A stretch of 64,000 bases of DNA from JBFWNG01 sp050251195 (GCA_050251195.1 JBFWNG010000017.1:3765-67764); one strand, 5' to 3'; shown: positions 33,746-41,913, numbered from the stretch's first letter. Notes: generated by a model not told the origin, from the letters alone. A program made the numbers and translations.

Positions 33746-34132
33746 TTAGTTGGAAAGTCCGCGCCCACTCAGCAGTGCGCGGACCTTGGCCGGCAATTCC
33801 CGCGCCAGATGCGGCTTATCGACGAAGCTGTCGAAGCCGGCGTTGCGGGCTATTGCTTCTGCGAGTACATCATTCGAGACCAGTAAGACTGGAACTTGAT
33901 CTAGGTACTTTGTGCCTCGAATCCACACGAGCAAATCTCGGCCGGACATCTCACGCATGTGAAGATCTGTCACGATAATATCCGGCCTACAGTCAGAGGC
34001 GAGGCGTAGAAGAGCTTCTTCGGCGCAACATGCCTCATGGCAATGAAATCCTTCCTGGCGCAACACATGAGTCATGAGCCAGCGAAAGTCAGGATGGTCA
34101 TCAACAATCAAGACGGTGACGCTGCTGGGCAT
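33746..34132 (-). CDS. Stand-alone receiver-domain response regulator
   Basis: A 128-residue CheY-like protein with no output domain: acidic pocket VLIVDDHPDF, phosphoacceptor Asp in DIIVTDLHMREMSG, switch residue in VLLVSND and lysine in FVDKPH. Such proteins relay phosphate or bind partners. It converges with the OLD gene and diverges from an XRE regulator. The region between carries three TACGCTAGT-type repeats, so the two may share control. Its kinase could be the hybrid kinase of the element, but no direct evidence ties them. Confidence 0.8.
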   Translation of the reverse strand: MPSSVTVLIVDDHPDFRWLMTHVLRQEGFHCHEACCAEEALLRLASDCRPDIIVTDLHMREMSGRDLLVWIRGTKYLDQVPVLLVSNDVLAEAIARNAGFDSFVDKPHLARELPAKVRALLSGRGLSN

Positions 34133-34164
34133 AGATTCTGTCCTTTCGACCCCTTAGCGAAAAA

Positions 34165-34214
34165 TACGCTAGTTTACTGACGTTCTATACGCTAGTCAAG
34201 AACGCTACGCTAGC
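34165..34214. repeat. Three TACGCTAG repeats in a divergent promoter
   Basis: TACGCTAGT (34165), TACGCTAGT (34188) and TACGCTAGC (34206) lie between the receiver-domain gene and the XRE gene. An inverted TAGCG at 34156 pairs with the first. The last copy lies directly before the XRE start codon. They look like operators for the XRE protein, which would repress itself and perhaps the divergent gene. Confidence 0.6.
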
Positions 34215-34217
34215 TTT

Positions 34218-34436
34218 ATGAGAAAGCTGGAGTCGTACCTAAAACAAGTTGGCCGAAACCTTAAAGCCGCGAGAGTCCGTCGAGGATACCGTCAACAGGA
34301 TATCGAGGAACTGATCGGCCTGAACAATCGGCACTACCAAAGCATTGAGGCTGGCAAGGTCAATGTTCGGGTTGGCACGCTCCGAGATCTTGCCAAGCTG
34401 TTCAAAACCACCGTTGAAGAGTTGGTAAAGGAATAG
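34218..34436 (+). CDS. XRE-family helix-turn-helix regulator
   Basis: A 72-residue protein made almost wholly of one XRE helix-turn-helix domain: VGRNLKAARVRRGYRQQDIE, ELIGLNNRHYQSIEAGKVNV, TLRDLAKLFKTTVEELV. Such small proteins are common repressors on mobile elements. Three TACGCTAG repeats directly upstream fit autoregulation. The ATG lies only four bases after the last repeat, and there is no strong ribosome-binding site, so expression is probably low. Confidence 0.85.
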   Translation: MRKLESYLKQVGRNLKAARVRRGYRQQDIEELIGLNNRHYQSIEAGKVNVRVGTLRDLAKLFKTTVEELVKE

Positions 34437-34655
34437 CTACTCAGAGTGCAGGTTTTCACCGATGGCGTTCACTGCTTGTGAAAGGTCGAGCAGTTGGTCA
34501 GCTATCCCTTTGAGCCCCATTTCAGAGAATGGCGGCTCACCTGTGGCCATCAAAAAGACCTCTCCGAGTCCACGCAGCTTTTTCGCAACGTCCCACAGAT
34601 CTCCGGCGTAATCCTGGAATCTGTTTACGGGCCTTGTGAGTTTGCTTCGCTTCAT
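34437..34655 (-). CDS. Small hypothetical protein (72 residues)
   Basis: A mostly helical, soluble protein (KKLRGLGEVFLMATGEPPFSE, then ADQLLDLSQAVNAIGENLHSE). No family recognised. The ATG has a weak GGGAT six bases upstream. It converges tail-to-tail with the XRE gene and diverges from a second XRE gene; the shared upstream region contains AGTGATTTAATC-type repeats. It may be a partner of that regulator, but this is inferred from position. Confidence 0.5.
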   Translation of the reverse strand: MKRSKLTRPVNRFQDYAGDLWDVAKKLRGLGEVFLMATGEPPFSEMGLKGIADQLLDLSQAVNAIGENLHSE

Positions 34656-34671
34656 TTTATCCCAACGCGTT

Positions 34672-34757
34672 GATTAAATCACAATTATTTGTAGTTAATC
34701 ACTTGAGCTGTGGCCCGTCAACAAAATTGAGTAAGTTAAAGTTTTAGTGATTTAATC
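34672..34757. promoter_or_regulatory. Inverted operator repeats between the 72-residue gene and the second XRE gene
   Basis: GATTAAATCAC (34672-34682) and GTGATTTAATC (34747-34757) are exact inverted copies flanking the divergent promoter region, with a partial AGTTAATCAC copy at 34693. They are the likely binding sites of the XRE protein encoded at 34.8 kb. Confidence 0.6.
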
Positions 34758-34771
34758 GAGTTAGTGAACGC

Positions 34772-34996
34772 ATGGCAAAAGTTAAGAAAACTAAGACCGA
34801 GGAAGCCAGCACCCCCGCAAGGCTTAAGGTTCTGCGCGAGGCTATGGGATGGTCTATGAGCGAGGTAGCCCGCCGATTCGGCGTCACGCCGAGCGCGGTC
34901 AGCAAGTGGGAAAGCGGCGAGATCTCAATGTCTGGCCCGGCTCTTAAGTTGCTTGAGATCTTTGAAGAGAAAGCTGCGAAGTTCGGCGCAAGTTGA
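34772..34996 (+). CDS. XRE-family helix-turn-helix regulator
   Basis: A 74-residue protein with a lysine-rich start and one helix-turn-helix: RLKVLREAMGWSMSEVARRF, GVTPSAVSKWESGEISMSG. A likely repressor of the small divergent gene and of itself, given the inverted repeats upstream. It is followed by the AbiE locus 180 bases downstream, which has its own operators. Confidence 0.83.
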   Translation: MAKVKKTKTEEASTPARLKVLREAMGWSMSEVARRFGVTPSAVSKWESGEISMSGPALKLLEIFEEKAAKFGAS

Positions 34997-35072
34997 TCTA
35001 CTCCTAAGTCACTAATATTACTTTCTATGTAAGCAATAAAACGATCCTCCCGTTACGAGCGGTCGACGGACA

Positions 35073-35156
35073 TTTTTCACAAAAAGTTGCTACATTTGTG
35101 AATCCTGGTGCCCCCACCGGCTGGCTTTTTTCACAAAAAGTTGCTATATTTGTGAA
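35073..35156 (+). promoter_or_regulatory. Duplicated 30-bp palindromic operator of the AbiE locus
   Basis: Two near-identical 30-base units (35073-35102 and 35127-35156, one mismatch), each with inverted arms TTCACAAA and TTTGTGAA around AAGTTGCTAYA. The second ends 17 bases before the antitoxin start codon. AbiEi antitoxins are known to bind inverted repeats and repress their operon, so these are the likely autoregulatory sites. Confidence 0.8.
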
Positions 35157-35173
35157 ATATAGAGAGGCTTGAC

Positions 35174-35782
35174 TTGAAGCAAACTGTTGAAAATTCAGTA
35201 AAAAATAAGATCATTGGCCACGGTAGGGGGTGGTGCTTTACTTCGGGCGACTTCGAGGGCGTAGGGAGTGACGACTCTGTTCGCCAAGCGCTCTCACACC
35301 TCCATAAGCAAAAGATTATCCGACGGCTTGCACAGGGAGTCTATGACTACCCCAAGGAGCACGATGTTCTCGGAATTGTCCCCCCAGACCTGAACCAAGT
35401 AGCAAAGGCGATAGCTAAAAAAAATGGCGTTCAAATCCAACCCGCCGGAGCCCATGCCGCAAATTTAGCCGGCCTTTCGGAGCAAGTTCCTGGGCGCCTC
35501 ATATTTTTAACAGAGGGGCCATCAAGGAAAGTCAAAATCGGTAATCAGGAAATTATATTTAAAAAAACCACCAGCAAGATCATGTCGTCGGCGGGAACGA
35601 GAGAGGGGCTTATTATCCAAGCCTTCAAAAATTTAGGTAAGGATCATATCGATAAAGTTGTCCGTGCGCGTACTCGCAAATTCCTTGAGCCATCAGGCGA
35701 GAAGGAAATACGGAAGAACATGAAATTCGCGCCAGCATGGATACGAGCGCTTGTTTTCGAGATCATGGAAATCACAAAATGA
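35174..35782 (+). CDS. AbiEi-like antitoxin (DUF6088 type)
   Basis: A 202-residue protein starting at TTG, preceded by GAGAGG. The N-terminal winged helix (GRGWCFTSGDFEGVGSDDSV, RQALSHLHKQKIIRRLAQGVYDY) is the DNA-binding part of AbiEi-like antitoxins and a C-terminal domain follows. It would repress the operon through the paired operators upstream and counteract the nucleotidyltransferase encoded next. Its stop overlaps the toxin start (ATGA). AbiE systems are type IV toxin-antitoxin pairs that give abortive infection and stabilise mobile elements. Confidence 0.85.
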   Translation: MKQTVENSVKNKIIGHGRGWCFTSGDFEGVGSDDSVRQALSHLHKQKIIRRLAQGVYDYPKEHDVLGIVPPDLNQVAKAIAKKNGVQIQPAGAHAANLAGLSEQVPGRLIFLTEGPSRKVKIGNQEIIFKKTTSKIMSSAGTREGLIIQAFKNLGKDHIDKVVRARTRKFLEPSGEKEIRKNMKFAPAWIRALVFEIMEITK

Positions 35783-36792
35783 AAGAAATTTACCTTTTAC
35801 CAAAAAGCGAGCGAGAACTTTTCTTCCGAGCTGCTGCGGAGGCGCTCAAAATTTCTTTCGATATCATCGAGAAGGATTATTGGGTTGTTTGGACGCTTGA
35901 AAGGGTGTTTGCGTTGGAAGAACTCAAAACGCACCTGACCTTTAAAGGGGGCACGTCTCTTTCTAAAGTTTATGGAATCATCGACCGTTTCTCTGAAGAC
36001 ATTGACCTATCGATTGAGCGAGATTTTCTTGGGTTTGATGAAAATAATGATCCAGAAAAGGCGGTATCTAAAAAGAAGCAGCGCGCTGTCATAGATGATT
36101 TGTCGAATGCTTGCTCCAAGTACGTTCAAAATAAAATGCTTTCTGATTTGAAGGCAAATATCGCTGAAAAAATCGGGACAACTGATGGCTGGCAGCTTGT
36201 GGTTGATGGTGATGATCCTGACGGTCAGACACTATTTTTTGAGTACCCTAGTATCACTTCCAAAGGCGGCTACATTCGCTCGTTTGTGAAGATCGAAATG
36301 GGGGCAAGGTCAGAGCACTGGCCTGTGAGCAATCACAAAATTCAGAGTTATGCGAAAGAGGCTCTTAAAGAAAAAATTCGCGAGGACGAAATTGTCGTCC
36401 GGGTGCTCAATGCGGAAAGAACCTTCTGGGAAAAAGCGACGATCCTTCATCAATATGCGCATTTACCCGAAGATAAAAAAACACCAGCCAGAATTTCGAG
36501 GCATCTTTATGACTTCTTTCGTCTCTTGAACTCGCCCGTCAAAGGAAAAGCGCTGAGCGAACTCGCGCTACTTGAGCGCGTTGCCATTCATAAAAGCGTT
36601 TACTTTGCGTCAGGGTGGGCGAGTTACGGAACGGCCCGTAAGGGCACTTTAAAGCTGTCTCCTCCAGCGCGGATAATCGCTGAGCTTGAGAAAGACTATG
36701 CCTTGATGGAGCCAATGTTTTTTAGGGAAATTCCAGAATGGAAGCTGATCCTAAAAGCTATCGACGAGTTTGAGCGTGAATTCAATGCCTAG
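35779..36792 (+). CDS. AbiEii-like nucleotidyltransferase toxin
   Basis: A protein of about 337 residues with the DNA polymerase beta-like motif of AbiEii: FKGGTSLSKVYG, then RFSEDIDLSIE (GGTSLS...DxD), followed by KATILHQYAH and HLYDFFRLL further on. AbiEii toxins are thought to transfer a nucleotide to cellular RNA targets and stop growth. The start is the ATG overlapping the antitoxin stop. It ends two bases before the convergent end of the histidine-kinase gene, so the locus is compactly inserted between modules of the element. Confidence 0.87.
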   Translation: MKEIYLLPKSERELFFRAAAEALKISFDIIEKDYWVVWTLERVFALEELKTHLTFKGGTSLSKVYGIIDRFSEDIDLSIERDFLGFDENNDPEKAVSKKKQRAVIDDLSNACSKYVQNKMLSDLKANIAEKIGTTDGWQLVVDGDDPDGQTLFFEYPSITSKGGYIRSFVKIEMGARSEHWPVSNHKIQSYAKEALKEKIREDEIVVRVLNAERTFWEKATILHQYAHLPEDKKTPARISRHLYDFFRLLNSPVKGKALSELALLERVAIHKSVYFASGWASYGTARKGTLKLSPPARIIAELEKDYALMEPMFFREIPEWKLILKAIDEFEREFNA

Positions 36793-36794
36793 AG

Positions 36795-38603
36795 CTAGCT
36801 CAGAGCCTGAAGCAAGTTAAACATTGGACGAAGCTGCATCGGTTTTGGCAGAAAATAGTCAGCACCTTTGCTGCTGCAATGCTCAGCAAGGTCGCCATGA
36901 CCCCGGTTCGAGTGCATGCAAATCTTCGCCGTTATCCCACGTGCCCTTATAGCAGCGACAGCATCAAATCCATCCCGCTCCGGGTCGCCAAAGTCGATGT
37001 CCATAATCACCAGATCCGGCGCACATGTCTCTGAAAGGCGTACCGCCTCTTCCACGTTGTCCGCTTCAAAAAAATCGATGGCTGTCGCCAAACTCGGGCT
37101 ATTTGAAATTTGTTCGATCAAGACCGTGCGATATAGAGCTTCGTCGTCCGCGATAAGCACTTTTAAATTGCGTCCTAGCTGCCGCTGCGTATCCAGGACC
37201 TTGCTCTCACAGCCCAAGACACTGACGGAGCCTTGCGACTCAGGCTGTTCGAAGAATGGTCGCGAGTATTCTGAACTGTGTATGGGCAGTATTCCGTTAA
37301 AGCATGGGCGCGTCTCGCTCGCTGGCAGAGTAAAAGCAAACTCAACACCGCTGCCGTCAGTGAGATTTTGAACGTTAATTTCACCGCCATGCTGATTGAT
37401 GATTTGTTTGCATATGGCGAGTCCGAGACCAGTCCCCCCGCGTTTATCCTTTGTGAAAAATGGATCGAACAAATGGGTTAAGTCGCTTTCGGGGATCGCG
37501 TTACCTGAATTGGACAAGCGAAATTCTACGAATACATTTTTTCCAACACGAATATCTTTCGTTGCGACCTTGATGTGTCCTTTTCCTCGCATAGCCTGCA
37601 CAGAGTTACTGAAAATGTTATCGAACACCCTTAGCGCTTTGAGGCCATCAGCTAGCACTTGATGGGTGTGATGTAGCTGATACTCAAGAGTGATGTCTGC
37701 ATTTTTAAATTCGCCAAATACGGCAGTTAGCGAGGCTTCTACCAACGTCTCTGGGTTTGCGGATTCCCGTTTGAGTGATACTTGATTTCCCATCAGATTG
37801 ATGTCGCTCATGATCAAATTGATCTTCTTCATCGAACGTCTGACGTCGGGCAGATACCTTTTTGCCACCGACTGTAGCTGGCCTGGATTCTTGCTTGTTT
37901 CCAATAGTCCAAGCATCCCCTCAATCATTGTGAATGGTCGTCTTAGATCATGTGCCAGCATTTTGCTGGTTAAGGCGATAGCGTGATTGGTATGGACGTC
38001 TCGTTCCATCTTGGAAACTTTTGCAAAAATACTCTGATTATAGGATTCGAGGACCCGGCTAACTCCAAAAATCATGGCGCAGAGCATCATTAGAGCCATG
38101 ACGATCGTCCATGGGAGCTCTTGAATGGCGCCAAGAATACTTCCGGCGTCACGGTATCGAGCTTTGATGATGACCCGATCGTCATCTTGCCCGGTTTCGA
38201 TTGGGAACGTAATTTCGGAATAGCCGCTTCTCAGGTGTTCAGCACCTGATTCTCGATCTTCAGGAGCGCAATCGGACAATGTACTGGCCAAGATCTGCCG
38301 CCCCTGCGCTTTGTATAGGCAAATTCTAAAATCTTGGACGATACTGGAAGCGTCTTTGACGACTTCATCAATGCGCAGTTGATAAGCCCCAGACTTATGC
38401 AGAAAGACCTCTAAAGCGAAGCTATCTTTATGCTTCTCTAACAGCTGCACGACCGCGCGCTGAGTTGCGACGCGCGCCTGATCGGCCAATAGGCTGTAGA
38501 AAGATAACCCGACCAACAAAAAACCTGCGGCCAGTGCAAGGGAGATCCCGATGATGATCCGCCGAAAGCGTTTTTTTTCATAAGAAATAGAGGTCAAGCT
38601 AGT
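36795..38603 (-). CDS. Hybrid sensor histidine kinase of the element's signalling operon
   Basis: About 602 residues. The start is the ATG overlapping the binding-protein stop (ATGACTAG). TM helix 1 (about 16-38), a periplasmic loop of about 125 residues and TM helix 2 (about 168-188) give a classic sensor. The H box SKMLAHDLRRPFTMIEG then leads to the ATPase domain (N box FDNIFSNSVQAM, G1-like FRLSNSGNAIPE, G2 GGTGLGLAICK). A C-terminal receiver domain has LIADDEALY, LVIMDIDFGDPE and the lysine PKPMQ. The kinase is co-translated with a periplasmic binding protein that probably feeds ligand information to its loop. The obvious partner is the divergent sigma54 response regulator. Confidence 0.9.
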   Translation of the reverse strand, partial: TSLTSISYEKKRFRRIIIGISLALAAGFLLVGLSFYSLLADQARVATQRAVVQLLEKHKDSFALEVFLHKSGAYQLRIDEVVKDASSIVQDFRICLYKAQGRQILASTLSDCAPEDRESGAEHLRSGYSEITFPIETGQDDDRVIIKARYRDAGSILGAIQELPWTIVMALMMLCAMIFGVSRVLESYNQSIFAKVSKMERDVHTNHAIALTSKMLAHDLRRPFTMIEGMLGLLETSKNPGQLQSVAKRYLPDVRRSMKKINLIMSDINLMGNQVSLKRESANPETLVEASLTAVFGEFKNADITLEYQLHHTHQVLADGLKALRVFDNIFSNSVQAMRGKGHIKVATKDIRVGKNVFVEFRLSNSGNAIPESDLTHLFDPFFTKDKRGGTGLGLAICKQIINQHGGEINVQNLTDGSGVEFAFTLPASETRPCFNGILPIHSSEYSRPFFEQPESQGSVSVLGCESKVLDTQRQLGRNLKVLIADDEALYRTVLIEQISNSPSLATAIDFFEADNVEEAVRLSETCAPDLVIMDIDFGDPERDGFDAVAAIRARGITAKICMHSNRGHGDLAEHCSSKGADYFLPKPMQLRPMFNLLQALS

Positions 38604-39732
38604 CATTGATGACCTCTCGCATTTTGAAGCCAGCGCTAGATATCTCATTTAGAACCAATGGACGAAGAAGTCTGTTGTGAGCATCAAACGTCCCTAGCCA
38701 GCCAGCCACGTCTATTGAACGTGGATGCTTGCTTCCCTTTTTTTGAATCAATGCATGCATGACCTGTGCAGCTTGATACCCTGCGACCGCTCCGGCGTTG
38801 GGATCTTCGCCGAATTTCTTCCGATACATCGCGGCAAATTTAGCCAGATTTCCCGCCAAAAGCTCTTTGGCGAAACCATTCGTGAAAAAGAAACGATCGC
38901 TCGGAATCCGCACTTTGTTCCCAAGCATTTTAAAAAAATCTTCCTCGGTGCCAACCGTATCACCACAAATCACGACAGGCATCTTGGACTTATCGGCGCT
39001 TGTCTCCCAAAGGGCTTGATACAGCTCAATCAGCTCGCGGTTATAGATAGGTAAGAAAAGTAATGTTGGCTCTAGCTTCTTGATCTTTTCCGCCATGGCC
39101 TTGGCATTAAATGAATCGCGTATATAGCTTACTTTTGTTGGCGTAGAGCCATTTTTGACAAGCATGTTTGCGAACAAATTCGCCATGTCCACCGAATAGG
39201 TCTCACTCTCGTTAACAACGGTGACGATATTTTTTGTGGAGACTTTATTTTTCACAGTAAATGCGACTAGCGCACGAATTTGGCGTTCATTATCAGGCCA
39301 AACTAGATAAACGCTCTCTCGAACAGATGTTAGACCTGTACTTGTCGCAAAAGGTGTCACGTAGGTTACTGGATAATCCTTTGGTAACGCACGTAGATAG
39401 GCTTCAGAAAGTCCGGAAAAATTATGACCAATTACAAAGCGAAGCGACCGTTTTACCGTCTCTTGTGCGGCTTTTCTCTGCCCATCCAGGTCATCGCTAG
39501 TCGAGATAAGATCGATCACGTAGTCTGGTTTGCTGTCGAAGAAAAGTTTTATGCCGTTATAGATCGGCTTTTGAATCAAAAAGAAGCGATCATCAGGGTT
39601 TAGAGCTATCCCGATGTGCGTGGGATTGGACAAGCTCGCGCCCTCGGCATGGGCGATGCCGACAATGTGAGTTAGAACCACACAAATTGACAAAATCGTT
39701 CGCTTAACCAACTGGGAGGTGCGTCTACTCAT
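38599..39732 (-). CDS. Periplasmic binding protein, probable sensor partner of the hybrid kinase
   Basis: A 377-residue protein with a signal peptide (about 1-30, ending AHA) and the type-1 (LivJ-like) periplasmic binding fold: PTHIGIALNPDDRFFLIQKP, IYNGIKLFFDSKP, FVIGHNFSGLSEAYLRA, PVTYVTPFATS, LLFLPIYNRELIELYQAL and GAVAGYQAAQVMHAL. There are no transport permease genes nearby, and it overlaps both the cyclotransferase-like gene and the kinase gene. It is therefore likely a receptor that presents a small molecule to the kinase, as in other binding-protein-dependent kinases. LivJ-fold proteins often bind amino acids or amides. The ligand is unknown. Confidence 0.82.
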   Translation of the reverse strand: MSRRTSQLVKRTILSICVVLTHIVGIAHAEGASLSNPTHIGIALNPDDRFFLIQKPIYNGIKLFFDSKPDYVIDLISTSDDLDGQRKAAQETVKRSLRFVIGHNFSGLSEAYLRALPKDYPVTYVTPFATSTGLTSVRESVYLVWPDNERQIRALVAFTVKNKVSTKNIVTVVNESETYSVDMANLFANMLVKNGSTPTKVSYIRDSFNAKAMAEKIKKLEPTLLFLPIYNRELIELYQALWETSADKSKMPVVICGDTVGTEEDFFKMLGNKVRIPSDRFFFTNGFAKELLAGNLAKFAAMYRKKFGEDPNAGAVAGYQAAQVMHALIQKKGSKHPRSIDVAGWLGTFDAHNRLLRPLVLNEISSAGFKMREVIND

Positions 39733-40402
39733 TGATAAACACCTCCGTTACGGATCGATTCAATAGACGCTTCATAAAAATCTGAAGACAGACCCGATCT
39801 AGGCTCGCAAGTTGTTCATTGATCGTCTTGGGCGCCCATTTTATCTGGGGCAACACGAACTCTAGCTCGTCTGAAGGCTTGAGGTCTGTCAGATGCTCGA
39901 CCATCTCGATAGACTTCAAGAAAGTTGCATCAACGTTTGGCATGTCCTTGTAGCCGTTCAAAAGCATTTTTTTGTAATTTTCCGTCGGTCTCAAGCCAGA
40001 ACGATGTTTGGTCGTCTGGTAGAAGAAAAAGCTTTTGCCGTCCTGTTGGCAGTAGATTCTCTTATAGTGCCGCATAACCGGAACGAGTTCGTAGTAATCG
40101 AGGCGTTTACTATCTTCGATTGAGAGTTCTAGGAGCTTGCCAACGACGATTGAACCAGCTTCCGACGCGACAGAAGCAAATCCCATTCCTTTGAACGGCC
40201 CCGGACGGGCAAATTCAAGTTTGAAATCCCTGAGTACGAACATCTCTTCGCTCAACGGCGTGATCTTTCTCCGTTTCAACGTTGCGGGGTCAAGATTTCC
40301 ACCGAACGCAAAATACAGCACGCTCTGCGATGGTTTCTTCGCGATTGCTCTGCGCACGTTTGCGATTTCAAAACCAAGGCGCCAAAGTACAGGTCTTAGC
40401 AT
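39725..40402 (-). CDS. Gamma-glutamylcyclotransferase-like (AIG2/GGCT fold) protein
   Basis: A 225-residue protein with the fold's nucleotide-like loop LYFAFGGNLDPATLKRR (YGSN-type), RDFKLEFARPGPFKG, a VVGKLLELSIEDSKRLD strand and the DYYE acid that serves as catalytic glutamate in GGCT proteins. Such enzymes cyclise gamma-glutamyl amines to release 5-oxoproline, and some members act on other amides. It overlaps the next gene by a few bases and is inside the five-gene signalling operon. That setting suggests it makes, trims or degrades the signal rather than serving glutathione turnover. Confidence 0.75.
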   Translation of the reverse strand: MLRPVLWRLGFEIANVRRAIAKKPSQSVLYFAFGGNLDPATLKRRKITPLSEEMFVLRDFKLEFARPGPFKGMGFASVASEAGSIVVGKLLELSIEDSKRLDYYELVPVMRHYKRIYCQQDGKSFFFYQTTKHRSGLRPTENYKKMLLNGYKDMPNVDATFLKSIEMVEHLTDLKPSDELEFVLPQIKWAPKTINEQLASLDRVCLQIFMKRLLNRSVTEVFINE

Positions 40403-41280
40403 AAGGTCTCCAACTTCGATTCTGAGTTCGTAATATTTTCATCCGCCGCAGATTTATTTGAATTGATAAATCTGCGGAGGTATTTGACGACGTTTTTGTC
40501 GACAGAGTTTTGACCGAGAACTTTGACCATTGCCGCCAGATGCATCTTCTTCCAGTTTTGAAGCTCAATCTGAGCCTCTGCAATAGCAATGGCTACGTCT
40601 GGACATGCATTTGACGCTGAAGCGCGAGCAATCAATGTGTCCGCATTTCGTACTTTGGCAGCGACGGATGGATGCATTTTAAATAATAGAGATGACAGCC
40701 TCTCCTCGCTGGTCTCGCAAAGATGCGCCTCGCACAGGGCATAGTTTTCAGACTCAATTGCAGAGATATTGCCGGTCAAGGTTGTAAATTCGTGGAAGCC
40801 AGCTGTTGTCACAGCTGTCATTGTAATGCGGGTAGCTGATATAGCGATGTGGATAAACGTTTTGATGTCTTCAAGGCAAATGCTGATCGCCTCACCCTTC
40901 AACGCATCAATAATTTCGGCGAGAGTGCGTGCCGCAAAGAACGAGACCTCGCAAATTTGCAGCACTCGAATGAAACAAGCTTCGTCGCGGAGCCCTGTTA
41001 CGGGTCGAAATGACGCTGCAACAGCTCTTTCAATAATGGAATCGTCGCAAACATTGGTTGCGTTCGCGGTGATCTGCCTAAAGCTGGCGGGAACCGGGAT
41101 TGTCATTCCCGATATTTTTTCCAATTCGGAAGCCAGTGCCTTCACTAGAGCCACAGCGCCAACTTTGATTGGAAACGGAGCGATAGCCCCTATAAGTAGC
41201 GGGTAGAGTGTGTAGCTTTCATAGTTGAGTTTTGGGGATGGCGCGCTCACGAAGGCCTCCCATGATTGGTTCTGGGACAT
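40396..41280 (-). CDS. Divergent tryptophan-2,3-dioxygenase-fold protein (putative)
   Basis: A 294-residue all-helical protein. By eye, four segments follow the TDO / PrnB heme-dioxygenase superfamily order: an N-terminal LNYESYTLYPLLIGAIAPF (like the YxxYLxLxxLLxxQxP start), CFIRVLQICEVSFFAARTLA (like FIxxHQxxELWF), SAIESENYALCEAHL at residues 173-187 (like SGFQSxQYRxxE) and LQNWKKMHLAAMVKVLG (like the W...H...V.R.iG haem-ligand helix, His247). The GTGG loop of true TDO is missing, so the substrate is probably not plain tryptophan. The assignment is an eye alignment and could be wrong. It overlaps both neighbours, a DUF6875-like and a cyclotransferase-like gene. Confidence 0.45.
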   Translation of the reverse strand: MSQNQSWEAFVSAPSPKLNYESYTLYPLLIGAIAPFPIKVGAVALVKALASELEKISGMTIPVPASFRQITANATNVCDDSIIERAVAASFRPVTGLRDEACFIRVLQICEVSFFAARTLAEIIDALKGEAISICLEDIKTFIHIAISATRITMTAVTTAGFHEFTTLTGNISAIESENYALCEAHLCETSEERLSSLLFKMHPSVAAKVRNADTLIARASASNACPDVAIAIAEAQIELQNWKKMHLAAMVKVLGQNSVDKNVVKYLRRFINSNKSAADENITNSESKLETLC

Positions 41281-41834
41281 TGGCGTCTCTCGGTAAATAG
41301 GCGATGAAAAGATGCCACAAAACGTTGGATGCGTTCTTTGCTGTAACGTTTCTCATCGCTCAGAAAAACTAAATCCTGGCGCACCATCTCACGTAGTACC
41401 AGTAATGGTACTGGCGCCCGCATAGGCTGAAAGTTTGGATTGTGTAATCCAGAACCAGAGTGCTTTGGATGGAATTCACCAATCATCAGTCCCAAATCCA
41501 CCAGCTCTTCCTTCAATTGATCTTGAGCCGTATCTATTGTCGCGGCGTCTGCTGTGGGGAAAAGCATAATCGTAACGTGTAGGGGGCGCTGATCCGGTCG
41601 TTCTTTCATTCGAACCTGTAATGCGCTCGCTTCGGCACGAGTTATTTCTTTGAGACGATCGATCGTGTCGCCGGAAAAGGAGAGCAGGCGAATCGTATCT
41701 TGAGCAATAGCTGAAGGTACGAACGGGCAAACTGCTCCGGCGCGTCCGAGATTTGCGTTTGGTTTCGCCATGAATGACGTCAGCCAATCTCGCACGCTTT
41801 GCGCATTTGCATCTATGTCCTGCTGCTTGTCCAA
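41247..41834 (-). CDS. DUF6875-like protein, first gene of the signalling operon
   Basis: A 195-residue protein starting at TTG with GAGAGG upstream. It has VCPFVPSAI, LMIGEFHPKHSGSGLHNP, then FQPMRAPVPLLVLREMV and DLVFL. I associate this conserved pattern with DUF6875, a family of unknown function that I recall seeing near TDO-fold enzymes in secondary-metabolite loci; that recollection cannot be checked here. The conserved Cys, His, His and Asn residues could form an active site. The gene follows a sigma54-type promoter (41900-41913) and the palindrome cluster. It overlaps the next gene by 34 bases. Confidence 0.6.
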   Translation of the reverse strand: MDKQQDIDANAQSVRDWLTSFMAKPNANLGRAGAVCPFVPSAIAQDTIRLLSFSGDTIDRLKEITRAEASALQVRMKERPDQRPLHVTIMLFPTADAATIDTAQDQLKEELVDLGLMIGEFHPKHSGSGLHNPNFQPMRAPVPLLVLREMVRQDLVFLSDEKRYSKERIQRFVASFHRLFTERRQCPRTNHGRPS

Positions 41835-41899
41835 GAGGCCTCTCGCGGTATATTTTTGTTACTTCCCGACCAAAACGTAGCCAGTCTTGGTTGCATAAA

Positions 41900-41913
41900 G
41901 CAAAGCGTGTGCC
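41900..41913 (-). promoter_or_regulatory. sigma54-type promoter of the signalling operon
   Basis: On the minus strand GGCACACGCTTTGC has GG and GC exactly ten bases apart (GGCAC...TTGC), matching the -24/-12 consensus. It lies about 65 bases upstream of the DUF6875 gene start. The palindrome cluster is 40-125 bases upstream of it. Confidence 0.7.
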
